Shown here: piece by piece, positions 16,701 to 25,647 of the stretch
Numbering within the stretch: the first letter of the stretch is position 1
How the letters are laid out: each line of letters opens with the position of its first letter
Program-made: the position numbers and the translations under genes
Notes under the pieces: model-generated
The model's database searches: none
What the model saw: the letters and a program-made list of their open reading frames with translations, nothing else
What the model was told of the DNA's origin: nothing
DNA from: Myxococcales bacterium
GTDB taxonomy: Bacteria; Myxococcota_C; UBA6777
Assembly: GCA_020632975.1 (NCBI GenBank)
Contig: JACKEL010000007.1
Coordinates: forward strand, 186,001-250,000
DNA: 64,000 nucleotides
Direction of reading: 5' to 3'

Positions 16701-18203
16701 GTCAAACCCGGCGATATCTTGGTTGGTAAGATTACACCTAAGGGCGAAACCCAGCTTAGCCCCGAAGAAAAACTGCTTCGTGCGATCTTCGGTGAAAAAG
16801 CTGGTGACGTTCGTGACTCTTCTGAGCGCGCAAAGCCCGGTCAACGCGGTATCGTGATCGATGCTCGCGTCTTTAGCCGACGCAAAGGCGAAGACCGCGA
16901 CACCCGTACCCGCCAGATCGAAGATGATTTGGAAGCACGTCTGCAAAAAGACATGAACGCTGAGCTTCATATCTTGCGCAAAGCTGCCAATGAAAAACTT
17001 CGCGAGCTTTTGGATGGCCAGACCACCTCGGCCAAACTGATCCATCAAGGTGAAGTCCTCGTTCCCGCTGGGAAAAAGCTCACCTCTGAGTTGTTGGATG
17101 AGTTGCCCCGTACCTTGTGGGTGGATATCCCCCTCGTCGACGAAGATGTGCAAGAGCGCGTTCGCCGTATCGAAGACGCTGTCGAAGAACAACGTTCTGA
17201 GATCACCAAGAACTACCAAGAGCGCATCGAACGTATGAAGAAGGGTGATGACCTTCAGCCCGGCGTTTTGAAGATGGTCAAAGTGTACTTGGCTGTGAAG
17301 CGTAAGCTTCAGGTCGGGGACAAGATGGCCGGACGCCACGGTAACAAGGGTGTTGTCAGCCGTATCCTTCCCGAAGAAGACATGCCTTACTTGGCAGATG
17401 GTACGCCCGTCGATATCGTTTTGAACCCACTTGGGGTTCCGTCTCGTATGAACGTCGGTCAGATCCTCGAAACCCACCTTGGTTGGGCTGCTTTGGGACT
17501 CGGACACCGCATCAACGAGATGTTGGAAAAACGTTACTCAGATGAGCGCATCCGTGACGAAGTGAAGACCTTCTTTGAGCCCGATGCTTTGACCGAATAC
17601 GAAGGTGGTCGTGTCAACGTGTGGGAACTGTTGGATGGTCTCGATGGCGAAGACCTTCGCTTCTTCTGTCGCGATCTCCGCAAAGGGATGTACCTCGCGA
17701 CACCAGTCTTTGACGGTGCTTCTGAAGCAGAGATCCGCCAAAAACTCGAAACGACGGGACTTCCTGACAGCGGTCAAACCATCCTCTTCGATGGCCGTAC
17801 TGGGGATATCTTCGCCAGTAACGTGACGGTGGGCGTGATGTATATGCTCAAGCTCCACCACCTTGTCGACGACAAGATCCACGCTCGTTCGATTGGTCCT
17901 TACTCGTTGGTCACCCAACAACCTCTCGGTGGTAAGGCTCAGTTTGGTGGTCAGCGTCTCGGAGAGATGGAAGTGTGGGCGATGGAAGCCTACGGCGCCG
18001 CGTACAGTCTCCAAGAGTTTCTTACTGTCAAGAGTGACGATGTCGTTGGTCGTACCCGTATGTACGAAGCCATCGTCAAAGGCGACAATATGCTGGAATC
18101 TGGTTTGCCCGAATCCTTCAACGTTTTGATCAAAGAACTTCAGAGCCTTGCGCTTGATGTGGAATTGGTCGAAGACGTGGAAGAAGAAGAAGGTAATCTT
18201 TAA
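13701..18203 (+). CDS. rpoB: DNA-directed RNA polymerase beta subunit
   Basis: Catalytic-core subunit of RNA polymerase. The 1500-residue protein is longer than the E. coli subunit (1342). The rifampicin-pocket region has wild-type residues (FMDQ, THKRR, LSALGPGGL), followed by GRICPIETPEGPNIGLI. The C-terminus has GDKMAGRHGNKGVVS and the LGGKAQFGGQRLGEMEVWAM segment. Part of the extra length is a repeated module: three tandem versions of a GrxxAeDxfdpxxGexl segment begin near residues 303, 365 and 413. The ATG at 13701 follows AGGAGGG; readings starting upstream add 28 unlikely residues. Confidence 0.98.
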   Translation: MTAQIQNNFRVRRSFGKIRQIIEIPNLIEMQKKSFEKFLQADKLPHERENTGLQAVFKSVFPIKDFNETCQLNFVAYHLEPPKYDVDECRQRGVTYAATIRVEVRLVIWKVDEETGNKEIEDITEQEVFFGEIPLMTEQGTFIISGTERVVVSQLHRSPGVFYEHDKGKTHSSGKYLYSARVIPYRGSWIDFEFDAKDILYVRIDRRRKLPATVLLRALGYTTAELLNEFYDTELVHLARPETPEISFVCWLNNIAGHDVLLGDELLLSKGEPQVHTKLTDWAIQKLLEQGNGPIPVTPDYLVGCRLADDVFNQNGELVMNKGAYVGFTELERLRDEGVEALQGKYYVPCDYSRALNIDLLLGQKAERDIYSPDGKMILKAGTKFGNKLNAPRIRRIRESGLDRLPISRNSLIGKVAAEDIFDPEEGEILVQVNEEITPEILEEIEQRNITDFRVLFIEGANAGSLRDTLNQDKINTPEEAMMEIYRRLRPGEPPTMETATSLFNNLFFNPDRYDLSSVGRLKLNHKFDLHDTPLNKTVLTPQDILEVVRYLINLRNNKDGFDIDDIDHLGNRRVRAVGELLENQYRIGLVRMERAIKERMVIQEVEQLMPHDLINPKPVNAVVKEFFGSSQLSQFMDQTNPLSEVTHKRRLSALGPGGLTRDRAGFEVRDVHTTHYGRICPIETPEGPNIGLIASLATYARVNQFGFIETPYRKVESGRVLDGVQYFSALDEERYTIAQANAVINDEGHLAGPFVTVRKGGETFSGATPDEVQLMDVSPNQLVSIAASLIPFLEHDDANRALMGSNMQRQAVPLLRTMAPLVGTGIERIVARDSGVTVVAKRDGVVDYVDASRIVVRVNVDDARNELGTQVDIYKLIKYQRSNQSTSINQKPIVKRGDRVYKGDVIADGPATSGGELALGQNCIVAFMSWGGYNFEDSILINERVVKEDIYTSIHIEEIECYARETKLGKEEITRDIPNVGEEALKDLDESGIIRIGAEVKPGDILVGKITPKGETQLSPEEKLLRAIFGEKAGDVRDSSERAKPGQRGIVIDARVFSRRKGEDRDTRTRQIEDDLEARLQKDMNAELHILRKAANEKLRELLDGQTTSAKLIHQGEVLVPAGKKLTSELLDELPRTLWVDIPLVDEDVQERVRRIEDAVEEQRSEITKNYQERIERMKKGDDLQPGVLKMVKVYLAVKRKLQVGDKMAGRHGNKGVVSRILPEEDMPYLADGTPVDIVLNPLGVPSRMNVGQILETHLGWAALGLGHRINEMLEKRYSDERIRDEVKTFFEPDALTEYEGGRVNVWELLDGLDGEDLRFFCRDLRKGMYLATPVFDGASEAEIRQKLETTGLPDSGQTILFDGRTGDIFASNVTVGVMYMLKLHHLVDDKIHARSIGPYSLVTQQPLGGKAQFGGQRLGEMEVWAMEAYGAAYSLQEFLTVKSDDVVGRTRMYEAIVKGDNMLESGLPESFNVLIKELQSLALDVELVEDVEEEEGNL

Positions 18204-18245
18204 TCGACCTCGTCTTGTGAATTTGTCCCAAGGCTCTAACCGTCT

Positions 18246-18276
18246 CACCGTTGGGCATTTTGGATGCCTAACGGTG
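18246..18276 (+). promoter_or_regulatory. Hairpin in the rpoB-rpoC spacer
   Basis: CACCGTT (18246-18252) pairs with AACGGTG (18270-18276), extended inside by GGCA/TGCC around a short loop. There is no T-tract, so it is more likely an mRNA-stability or processing structure than a terminator. The rpoC ribosome site follows 15 nt later. Confidence 0.5.
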
Positions 18277-18301
18277 GGGGTCAACCTGTGAGGGAAATGC
18301 C

Positions 18302-21300
18302 TTGAAAGATATCTTTAGCTTCTTTGACAAGCCCAAAGATCCCCTAAGTTTTCGTGCCATTCGGATCTCTTTGGCATCGCCAAGCAAGATCCGCGAACTC
18401 TCTCACGGCGAGGTCAAACGACCCGAGACCATCAACTATCGGACCTTTAAGCCCGAGCGCGACGGTCTCTTTTGCGCCCGTATCTTCGGACCCACCAAGG
18501 ACTATGAGTGTTTGTGCGGTAAATACAAGCGCATGAAACACCGTGGTGTGGTGTGTGAAAAGTGCGGTGTCGAGGTCATCCAGTCCAAGGTCCGCCGTGA
18601 GCGCCTTGGTCACATCGGTCTTGCAACGCCTGTTGCGCATATCTGGTTCCTCAAGAGCTTGCCTAGCCGTATCGGGAACCTCTTGGATATGACGCTCAAG
18701 GATCTCGAAAAAGTCCTGTACTGCGAGTCTTACGTGGTCATCGATCCACGTAAAACCAATCTCAAAAAAGGTGAGATGCTCACCGAAGAACAATATGAGA
18801 AAAAGTACGAGGAATTTGAGAGCCTGGAGTCCGAAGATCTCGAACCTCCCTTCCGTGCGGGTATGGGCGCGGAAGCCATCAAAGAACTCTTGAACGAGTT
18901 GGACTTGGAAACCCTCTCTATCGAACTGCGCGAGCAGATGAAAGAGGTGACTTCTGAGGCCAAGCGTAAAAAGATCGCCAAGCGTTTGAAGGTCGTCGAG
19001 GCTTTCCGTGAGTCTGGAAACCGACCTGAGTGGATGATGCTCGAAGTCATCCCCGTCCTTCCGCCCGATCTGCGTCCCCTCGTTCCCTTGGAAGGTGGTC
19101 GCTTTGCAACCTCCGACCTCAACGACTTGTATCGTCGTGTGATCAACCGTAACAACCGTCTCCAACGCCTCCAAGGTTTGATTGCGCCCGAGATCATCGT
19201 GCGCAACGAGAAGCGTATGCTTCAAGAAGCCGTGGATGCTTTGTTTGACAACGGACGTCGCGGTAAGACCATCACAGGCCCCAACAAGCGTCCTTTGAAG
19301 TCTCTCTCGGATATGCTCAAAGGAAAGCAAGGGCGTTTCCGTCAGAACCTTCTCGGAAAGCGCGTCGATTACTCCGGTCGTTCGGTTATCGTCGTGGGTC
19401 CTGAGATGAAACTTCACCAGTGTGGTCTGCCCAAGCAGATGGCGCTGGAGTTGTTCAAACCCTTTATCTACAACAAGCTCGAAGAGCGCGGCCTCGCAAC
19501 CACCATCAAAAGCGCGAAAAAGATGGTGGAAAAAGAGAAGTCCGAAGTTTGGGACATCTTGGAAGAGGTCATCAAAGAGCACCCGATCCTTCTCAACCGT
19601 GCACCGACCTTGCACCGTTTGGGGATCCAAGCCTTTGAACCTTTGTTGATTGAAGGGAAGGCGATCCGTCTGCACCCCCTCGTTTGTACCGCATTTAACG
19701 CGGACTTCGACGGTGACCAGATGGCTGTTCACGTCCCGCTCTCCATCGAAGCACAGATGGAAGCGCGCGTGTTGATGATGAGTACCAACAACATCCTTTC
19801 TCCTGCGAACGGGAAACCGATCATCAACCCCACGCAGGATATCGTGTTGGGTCTCTACTACATCACCCGCGAACGTCCCTCTGTTCCGGGTACAGGGCGC
19901 ATCTTCAGTAGCCCCGCAGAAGTTCGTGTTGCTTACGATGCGGGCGAAGTGGATATCCAAGCCAAGATCAAAGTGCGTATGCGTGCTGTGGACTTCGAAG
20001 AGAACTCGCGTGTGATCGATCAAACGCCCTGTCTCGTCGAAACCACCACGGGCCGCGTTTTGATGCGCGACTTGTTGCCCCGTACGCTTCCGTTCAAGTT
20101 CGTTAACCGCGTGATGGACAAAAAAGCACTCCAGACCCTGATCGACCAGTGCTACCGTCTCGCTGGAAACAAGGCGACTGTTCTTCTTGCTGACCGCCTC
20201 CGTAGCTTGGGCTTCTCCGCTTCGACGCAAGCAGGGATCTCGATCTGCGTTGGTGACATGGTGATTCCTGAGAAGAAGAAAGAACTCCTCGATAAGGCTT
20301 ACATCGAAATCGAAGAGATCGAACAACAACACAGCGAATCCCAGATCACAGGCGGCGAGCGCTACAACAAGATCGTCGACGTTTGGTCCAACATCACCGA
20401 ACTTGTCACCAAGCAGATGATGGAAGAACTCAAAGAAGACGTGATCGAAACGCCCGAAGGCGCGAGAATCATCACGGAATCTTTCAACTCCATTTATATG
20501 ATGGCCGACTCGGGTGCGCGTGGTTCGACCCAACAGATTCGTCAGCTCGCAGGGATGCGTGGTTTGATGGCAAAACCCGATGGTAGTATCATCGAGACGC
20601 CCATCACCGCGAACTTCCGCGAAGGTCTGACGGTCTTGCAATACTTCATCTCGACGCACGGTGCGCGTAAAGGTCTCGCGGATACCGCACTCAAGACCGC
20701 AAACGCTGGTTACTTGACCCGTCGTCTGGTTGACGTTGCGCAAGACGCGATCATCACTGAAGTCGATTGCGGCACCAACGAAGGCATCGATATGACGGCC
20801 TTGATCGAAAACGGTGAAGTGATCGAAGCTCTCGGCGATCGTATCCTCGGCCGCGTTGTGGTCGATGATATCGAAGATCCACACACTGGCGAAACGCTTG
20901 TTGAAGCGGGTACCGCTATCGACGAAGACCTCGTTGAGATCGTGATGGATGCAGGCCTTGAGCGCGTGAAGATCCGCTCTGTGTTGACCTGTGAAGCACG
21001 TCATGGTGTTTGTGCAAGCTGTTATGGTCGTGACCTTGCCCGCGGAACGATGGTCAACATCGGCGAAGCAGTCGGGGTTATCGCGGCACAGAGTATCGGC
21101 GAGCCTGGTACACAGCTCACCATGCGTACCTTCCACATCGGTGGTGCGGCCACGCAAAAAGCGGAACAGTCCACGTTGGAAACGCGCGGTGGTGGTACAC
21201 TGCGATACGAAGACATGCAGGCTGTTCAACGTGAGATCGAAGATCCCCGTACGCGCGAGAAAAAGACGGTTTGGATCGTTATGAACCGTAACGCAAGCCT

Positions 21301-22543
21301 CGTCATTCTCGACAAAAACGGACGCGATCGTGAACGTTATCGCGCAACCCTTGGGGCTTATATCAATTTCCCCAACGGTGCCGAAGTTCCCGCTGGCTCC
21401 GTGATCTCGAACTGGGATCCCTATAACAACCCGATCTTGGCGGATACTCCCGAAGAAGCGCCCGACGGAACCGCAGTTGTTACGTTTGAAGACCTCCGCG
21501 AAGGGATCACCTTTGAAGAGCAAGTCAACGAAACAACAGGCTTTAGTAACAAGGTTATTATCGAAAGCCGCGATCCCAACAAGCGTGCGGCGTTGTTGTT
21601 GCGTTATATCCAAGCGGATGGCAAAAGCAGCAAGCCTCTTCGTGTAACCCTGCCTGTTAACGCGACACTCCAAGTCGAAGACAAGCAGACCGTTCGCCGT
21701 GGTGATGTCTTGGCCCGTGTTCCTCGTGAAACCACGAAGCTGAAAGACATCACGGGTGGTCTTCCCCGCGTTGTCGAGCTTTTCGAAGCTCGTAAACCGA
21801 AAGAGCACGCCATCATCTCTGAGATCGACGGTATCGTTCACTTTGGAAAAGACACCAAAGGAAAACGTAAACTCGAAGTTCATCCCGAAGGTGTCGGTGA
21901 GCCTCGTCAATACCTGATCCCCAAAGGACGCCATATCACGGTTCACGAAGGTGACCGCGTGCGTATGGGCGAGCCTTTGATGGATGGTTCGATCAACCCC
22001 CACGACATCTTGCGCGTCAAAGGTGCCCAGCACCTTGCCAAGTATCTCGTGGACGAGATCCAAGAGGTCTATCGTCTCCAAGGGGTTAAGATCAACGACA
22101 AGCACATCGAAGTTATCGTTCGACAGATGTTGCGTCGCGTCCGTATCCTTACGGTCGGTGATACCAGCCTCGTTGTCGATGATCACGTTGAGAAGTTCTT
22201 GGTGGATGAGTCCAACGAAGAAGCGCGTCAGCAGGGCGGTGCACCCGCAAGCTGGGAGCCTCTGTTGTTGGGTATCACCAAAGCTTCGCTCTCGACGGAA
22301 AGCTTCATCTCTGCGTCCTCCTTCCAAGAGACCACAAAGGTTCTTACAGAAGCCGCTGTTTCTGGAAAAACCGACCACCTCCGCGGTCTCAAGGAAAACG
22401 TTATCATGGGTCGTTTGATCCCCGCTGGTACGGGCCTTGCCGTGTACAAGCGCACGGGTATCGTGATGAACGAAGACGCCGAGGAAATCGATACCGATCA
22501 AGAAGACGATATCGAAGAAATCACCGTCCCCATGGTCTCCTAA
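18302..22543 (+). CDS. rpoC: DNA-directed RNA polymerase beta' subunit
   Basis: The 1413-residue beta' subunit holds the catalytic magnesium through NADFDGDQMAVH. The first zinc site is CLCGKYK...CEKCGVEV near residues 69-90, and the second is formed by CEARHGVCASCYGRDL. Clamp and bridge-helix segments (LLGKRVDYSGRSVI, GLTVLQYFISTHGARKGLAD) are intact. The start is TTG at 18302 with GAGGGAA upstream, giving MKDIFSFFDKPKDPLSFRAI, the family-like N-terminus. It ends the core operon; no clear terminator follows in the C/T-rich 22544-22620 stretch. Confidence 0.97.
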   Translation: MKDIFSFFDKPKDPLSFRAIRISLASPSKIRELSHGEVKRPETINYRTFKPERDGLFCARIFGPTKDYECLCGKYKRMKHRGVVCEKCGVEVIQSKVRRERLGHIGLATPVAHIWFLKSLPSRIGNLLDMTLKDLEKVLYCESYVVIDPRKTNLKKGEMLTEEQYEKKYEEFESLESEDLEPPFRAGMGAEAIKELLNELDLETLSIELREQMKEVTSEAKRKKIAKRLKVVEAFRESGNRPEWMMLEVIPVLPPDLRPLVPLEGGRFATSDLNDLYRRVINRNNRLQRLQGLIAPEIIVRNEKRMLQEAVDALFDNGRRGKTITGPNKRPLKSLSDMLKGKQGRFRQNLLGKRVDYSGRSVIVVGPEMKLHQCGLPKQMALELFKPFIYNKLEERGLATTIKSAKKMVEKEKSEVWDILEEVIKEHPILLNRAPTLHRLGIQAFEPLLIEGKAIRLHPLVCTAFNADFDGDQMAVHVPLSIEAQMEARVLMMSTNNILSPANGKPIINPTQDIVLGLYYITRERPSVPGTGRIFSSPAEVRVAYDAGEVDIQAKIKVRMRAVDFEENSRVIDQTPCLVETTTGRVLMRDLLPRTLPFKFVNRVMDKKALQTLIDQCYRLAGNKATVLLADRLRSLGFSASTQAGISICVGDMVIPEKKKELLDKAYIEIEEIEQQHSESQITGGERYNKIVDVWSNITELVTKQMMEELKEDVIETPEGARIITESFNSIYMMADSGARGSTQQIRQLAGMRGLMAKPDGSIIETPITANFREGLTVLQYFISTHGARKGLADTALKTANAGYLTRRLVDVAQDAIITEVDCGTNEGIDMTALIENGEVIEALGDRILGRVVVDDIEDPHTGETLVEAGTAIDEDLVEIVMDAGLERVKIRSVLTCEARHGVCASCYGRDLARGTMVNIGEAVGVIAAQSIGEPGTQLTMRTFHIGGAATQKAEQSTLETRGGGTLRYEDMQAVQREIEDPRTREKKTVWIVMNRNASLVILDKNGRDRERYRATLGAYINFPNGAEVPAGSVISNWDPYNNPILADTPEEAPDGTAVVTFEDLREGITFEEQVNETTGFSNKVIIESRDPNKRAALLLRYIQADGKSSKPLRVTLPVNATLQVEDKQTVRRGDVLARVPRETTKLKDITGGLPRVVELFEARKPKEHAIISEIDGIVHFGKDTKGKRKLEVHPEGVGEPRQYLIPKGRHITVHEGDRVRMGEPLMDGSINPHDILRVKGAQHLAKYLVDEIQEVYRLQGVKINDKHIEVIVRQMLRRVRILTVGDTSLVVDDHVEKFLVDESNEEARQQGGAPASWEPLLLGITKASLSTESFISASSFQETTKVLTEAAVSGKTDHLRGLKENVIMGRLIPAGTGLAVYKRTGIVMNEDAEEIDTDQEDDIEEITVPMVS

Positions 22544-22834
22544 TCCCCCCTCACTTCCTCTCTTTGCTCCCCCTCTTTTCTTCCCTTCACATCACATCAT
22601 CTCCTTTCATCGTGGCGCTTCGTCTCACAGACGCCGCTCTGCGTCTTGCGGGCGTTGCTTTACCTTGGCATGCTCTTATCCTTGGTACATCGGGGGGTTG
22701 CGTCTTTGTGGCCTGAGGCGTATTCGTAAAGCGCCCAAGACAACAAAGGAAAGCCTACGATGTTGCTTTCTGTGAGCACCCATCTATGGGGTTGGTGGAT
22801 CTTATGGGGTACCAAACAGAAAGGAGACCATGTG

Positions 22835-23512
22835 ATGAGAAATATTCTTTATGTAGCGTTGCTTTTTGTCGGGAGCTTGTCTTGGATGACCGATGTTCGG
22901 GCCGAACAAGACGTCGTTCAGCGTGTCGCGAAGTGGTATGGCGTGGGGACCTTTGGGAGTGTTCAGCGTTTGTCTTACACCTTTCATGTTCAAAAAGGCA
23001 CCAAACAAGGACAACGAACTTGGGTGTGGGAGCCTCAGTTACACCGCGTGTCTTTTCGTAGCGGTCCCAAACAGCCTTGGTTCCGTTATGTCCGTGGGAG
23101 CGAGGCGTTTAAAAGCTCTCCTCAAGCGCAAAAGATCGATCGATGGTTCATCAACGATCAGTACTGGTTGTTGTTTCCCTTCCACGTGGTCTGGGACAAA
23201 GGTACCCAAGTCACGACGGAAGTCGCGCCAAAGACGGTCACTTGGGGGACACATACCTTCCAACCAACGCATATCATCTCTGTGCGCTACCCAAACCAAG
23301 GTGGTTACACGCCAGGGGACCTTTATAAGCTGTATGTCTCGAAGGAAGGGGCTCTTGTGGCTTGGAGCTACCACCGTGGAGGAAGCGTCAAGCCCACCCG
23401 ACAGACCACTTGGGAAAAACATATCCGCGCTGGGTCCTTGCGACTTTCCACGTTGCATCGTGGTGTCGGTGGTGCTTTCCGCATCTGGTTTTCGGGGGTC
23501 TCTGTAGAATAG
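22835..23512 (+). CDS. Secreted hypothetical protein
   Basis: A 225-residue protein with a Sec signal peptide (MRNILYVALLFVGSLSWMTDVRA). The mature part is rich in Trp, Tyr and beta-prone segments (TWVWEPQLHRVSFRS, KLYVSKEGALVAW), somewhat like periplasmic LolA-type or DUF6503-type beta-sandwiches, but I cannot place it firmly. The ATG at 22835 has AGGAG 8 nt upstream; a GTG one codon earlier is possible. It stands alone between rpoC and a convergent lipoprotein gene. Confidence 0.75.
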   Translation: MRNILYVALLFVGSLSWMTDVRAEQDVVQRVAKWYGVGTFGSVQRLSYTFHVQKGTKQGQRTWVWEPQLHRVSFRSGPKQPWFRYVRGSEAFKSSPQAQKIDRWFINDQYWLLFPFHVVWDKGTQVTTEVAPKTVTWGTHTFQPTHIISVRYPNQGGYTPGDLYKLYVSKEGALVAWSYHRGGSVKPTRQTTWEKHIRAGSLRLSTLHRGVGGAFRIWFSGVSVE

Positions 23513-23580
23513 GTGGGAGAGGCGAGTGTGTTGTTTGCTGCCTGACAGCGGGATGTTTACGAGCTTTTGTGCTGGTGGGA

Positions 23581-25047
23581 TCAGGGACAGCCTTTGGCGG
23601 AGCGTTTGACGTAGCCAAAGCGGATATGGCGGATGCGATGGGAGGCTGTGAAGTCCGTTGCGGGAAGACGCGTCCAATTGATGCCGTCTGTCGAGCGGTA
23701 AAACTCTTGCTTGCTGTACCAGTTGGCCCATCCCCCGCGCACGGAAACATAGGTGCCTGTGATGGAACTGCGTTCTATCGCGCCCAACGAGATGTTTCCT
23801 CCTCCTGTGACGACCATATTGGTCGCTGTCCAAGTCACCCCATCAGGGCTGCTGTATCGTTTGTTTGAGACCCAGTAATGGAAGTTTGTGCCATCCCAGA
23901 TGGTTTTGGTGGAAGGGGTGGCTGGCAAAGCAGACTTGGTGAAGGTTTGTCCTGCATCTGTGGAGCGACAGACGTTTCCTTGGCCTGTAAGGATGAGGAT
24001 AACGCCGTTGCCACCGACGATTCCGCGGACGCCGTCTGCACAGTCACGATCGAGGTTGTTGGGGCGGTTCCAAGTCTGCCCTTTGTCCGCGCTGATCAGC
24101 ACATCGCGCAAGGTCCCACTTTGTCCTGTCACGATAAAACGCCCCGAAGCATCGCCTACGCCCGCAAAAGCAAAGGAACGAACATTCCACACTGTCCCCG
24201 TGGTGTCTTTGAGATCGGCTTTTCCACCCATCGTCCAAGTCTTCCCGCCATCGCTCGACACCCGTGGTGAACGATCGCCTGTGACGAACGTGCTCGCTCC
24301 ATAGTCGATGCCGCCAAAGGTGGTGCCTGTGATGACGGTTTCCCAGTTGATTCCGTCTTGTGAGCGGCGAACGGAGCCCGGCGGCCCCCATCCCCACGTG
24401 CCCACAAACCAGCCGTCGCCATAAGCCATACCCAAGGGCGCACCGGGATGGTGGTCGCAGTCACAGGGGGTCTTGGTTTCGCAGGTGGTCTTGTTCATAA
24501 AGTCGCAGGGTAGGTTGTAACACTCGATCTGACTGATCTTTCCGCAAACTGCGGCGTCGCCTTCCAACTCCCAAGAACGGTTGGCTTTCCAAGTGAGTCC
24601 ATCGTCGCAAGACATCATGGTTCGGCCGATATCGCCTTGCGCCATAAAGACCGCGACGGTGTTGTTTTGTGGTTCGGGGGTGACTTCGACAGGACCTCCG
24701 TCCCCAACGGGCTCGAAGATGTTTTCTTCGCTGGGTTCTACCATGGGCTCCGTCACCGGCTCCTTGGTCGGCTCGGTCGATACGGGCTCTTGGGTCGGTT
24801 CGGTCGCTGGTTCGCTTGCGGGCTCGGTGGATGGTTCTTCTGGCCCGCTTGGTTCTGATGAGGGTTCGACGGCTGGCTCTGAAACGATTCCTTCGGACTT
24901 TCCGTTCTCTTCGGCTTTTTTCTCGGGCGATGTGGCTGTTCCATCTGTACTTGAGGCATCCGATGAAGTCGGTCCTATCTGGCCAACACAACTTTCCGTG
25001 ACCAGCAAGAGCGAGGCAAGCAACAAAGCAACGCAGAGATAGCGCAT
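23581..25047 (-). CDS. Lipoprotein with seven BNR/Asp-box motifs (sialidase-like beta-propeller)
   Basis: A 488-residue exported protein. The N-terminus MRYLCVALLLASLLLVTESC is a lipoprotein-like signal with a non-ideal lipobox. A long Glu/Pro/Thr/Ser linker (about 25-120, repeated EP-x-x-EP) leads to a domain with seven SxDxGxxW-type Asp boxes (SCDDGLTW, SQDGINW, SSDGGKTW, SADKGQTW, STDAGQTF, SPDGVTW, STDGINW). That pattern marks a sialidase-type or photosystem-stability-type beta-propeller; it does not prove glycosidase activity. AAGGAGG precedes the ATG. Probably displayed on the outer membrane. Confidence 0.85.
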   Translation of the reverse strand: MRYLCVALLLASLLLVTESCVGQIGPTSSDASSTDGTATSPEKKAEENGKSEGIVSEPAVEPSSEPSGPEEPSTEPASEPATEPTQEPVSTEPTKEPVTEPMVEPSEENIFEPVGDGGPVEVTPEPQNNTVAVFMAQGDIGRTMMSCDDGLTWKANRSWELEGDAAVCGKISQIECYNLPCDFMNKTTCETKTPCDCDHHPGAPLGMAYGDGWFVGTWGWGPPGSVRRSQDGINWETVITGTTFGGIDYGASTFVTGDRSPRVSSDGGKTWTMGGKADLKDTTGTVWNVRSFAFAGVGDASGRFIVTGQSGTLRDVLISADKGQTWNRPNNLDRDCADGVRGIVGGNGVILILTGQGNVCRSTDAGQTFTKSALPATPSTKTIWDGTNFHYWVSNKRYSSPDGVTWTATNMVVTGGGNISLGAIERSSITGTYVSVRGGWANWYSKQEFYRSTDGINWTRLPATDFTASHRIRHIRFGYVKRSAKGCP

Positions 25048-25200
25048 GGTAGGGAACCTCCTTTTTGGGGCGGCGTTCAAGAACAACGTGTGATGGATTG
25101 TACCACTTCGCTCAAAAATGGCTGCTTTTTCTATGCGGGCGTCTTTTCTTTGGTTTGGGAGCAGTGATGCAGATAGACCCTTTGGGGTGGTCTTTGGACT

Positions 25201-25276
25201 CTTTTTTCTTGCTGGATGGAGGTCTGGCCTGCACTTTTTTCTTGCTGGATGGAGGTCTGGCCTGCGCTTTTTTCTT
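25201..25276. repeat. 33-bp tandem repeat, 2.3 copies
   Basis: Two 33-bp copies (25201-25233 and 25234-25266) differ only in the last base, and a third starts CTTTTTTCTT at 25267. They lie just upstream of the BNR lipoprotein gene in a stretch with no gene. Confidence 0.9.
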
Positions 25277-25295
25277 CTATCTAGGGAGGATAGAT

Positions 25296-25626
25296 ATCCT
25301 GAATACCGTTCTATCCGTGGCGGCCCTCCGCGGCCGCCCGAATCTACCGCGGACGCCCGAATCTACCGAGGATATAGCTGTATCCGTTGCGGCCCTCTGT
25401 GGAAAGTGAATCTACCGAGGATATAGCTGTAAAAAATCGTCTGATGCGAAGCGTTCGAATATCCGAGGATAGTAGCTTAGTTGGGTACAGATTCCTCTGT
25501 GGCCGCCCGATCTACCGAGGATATAGCTGTATCCGTTGCGGCCCTCTGTGGCCGCCCGATCTACCGAGGATATAGCTGTATTCGTGGCGGCCCTCTGTGG
25601 ACGCCCGAATCTACCGAGGATATAGC
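25296..25626. repeat. 49-50-bp tandem repeat with hairpin-forming units
   Basis: The core CTACCGAGGATATAGC occurs at 25363, 25412, 25512, 25561 and 25611, spaced 49, 100, 49 and 50 bp; the 100-bp step contains one decayed copy, and another decayed copy lies at 25296-25345. Each full unit carries GCGGCC-N6-GGCCGC or a close variant and GGATA...TATCC, both able to form hairpins. It is not a CRISPR because no unique spacers separate the units. It fills the gap between two minus-strand lipoprotein genes. Confidence 0.88.
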
Positions 25627-25647
25627 GATTTTTAGAGGGGAGGAGGA

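Noticed and set aside
15588..17507. A 639-codon open frame antisense to rpoB, and a similar 350-codon one antisense to tuf (7828-8880)
   Set aside because: Codon-bias shadows of highly expressed genes without any start signals or protein-like features.
18344..22501. A 1385-codon open frame antisense to rpoC
   Set aside because: It is the mirror of a strongly biased coding sequence, has no ribosome site or recognisable motif, and rpoC is certain.
22544..22834. Terminator for the rpoBC operon
   Set aside because: Only a short AGACGC/GCGTCT hairpin near 22628-22645 without a T-tract; not strong enough to call.
25387..25575. Small plus-strand protein across the 49-bp repeats
   Set aside because: The frame simply translates the repeat (IYRGYSCIRCGPLW recurring), shifts with copy changes and lacks a ribosome site.
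25296..25626. CRISPR array
   Set aside because: The units are contiguous 49-50-bp tandem repeats with no unique spacers and no cas genes nearby.
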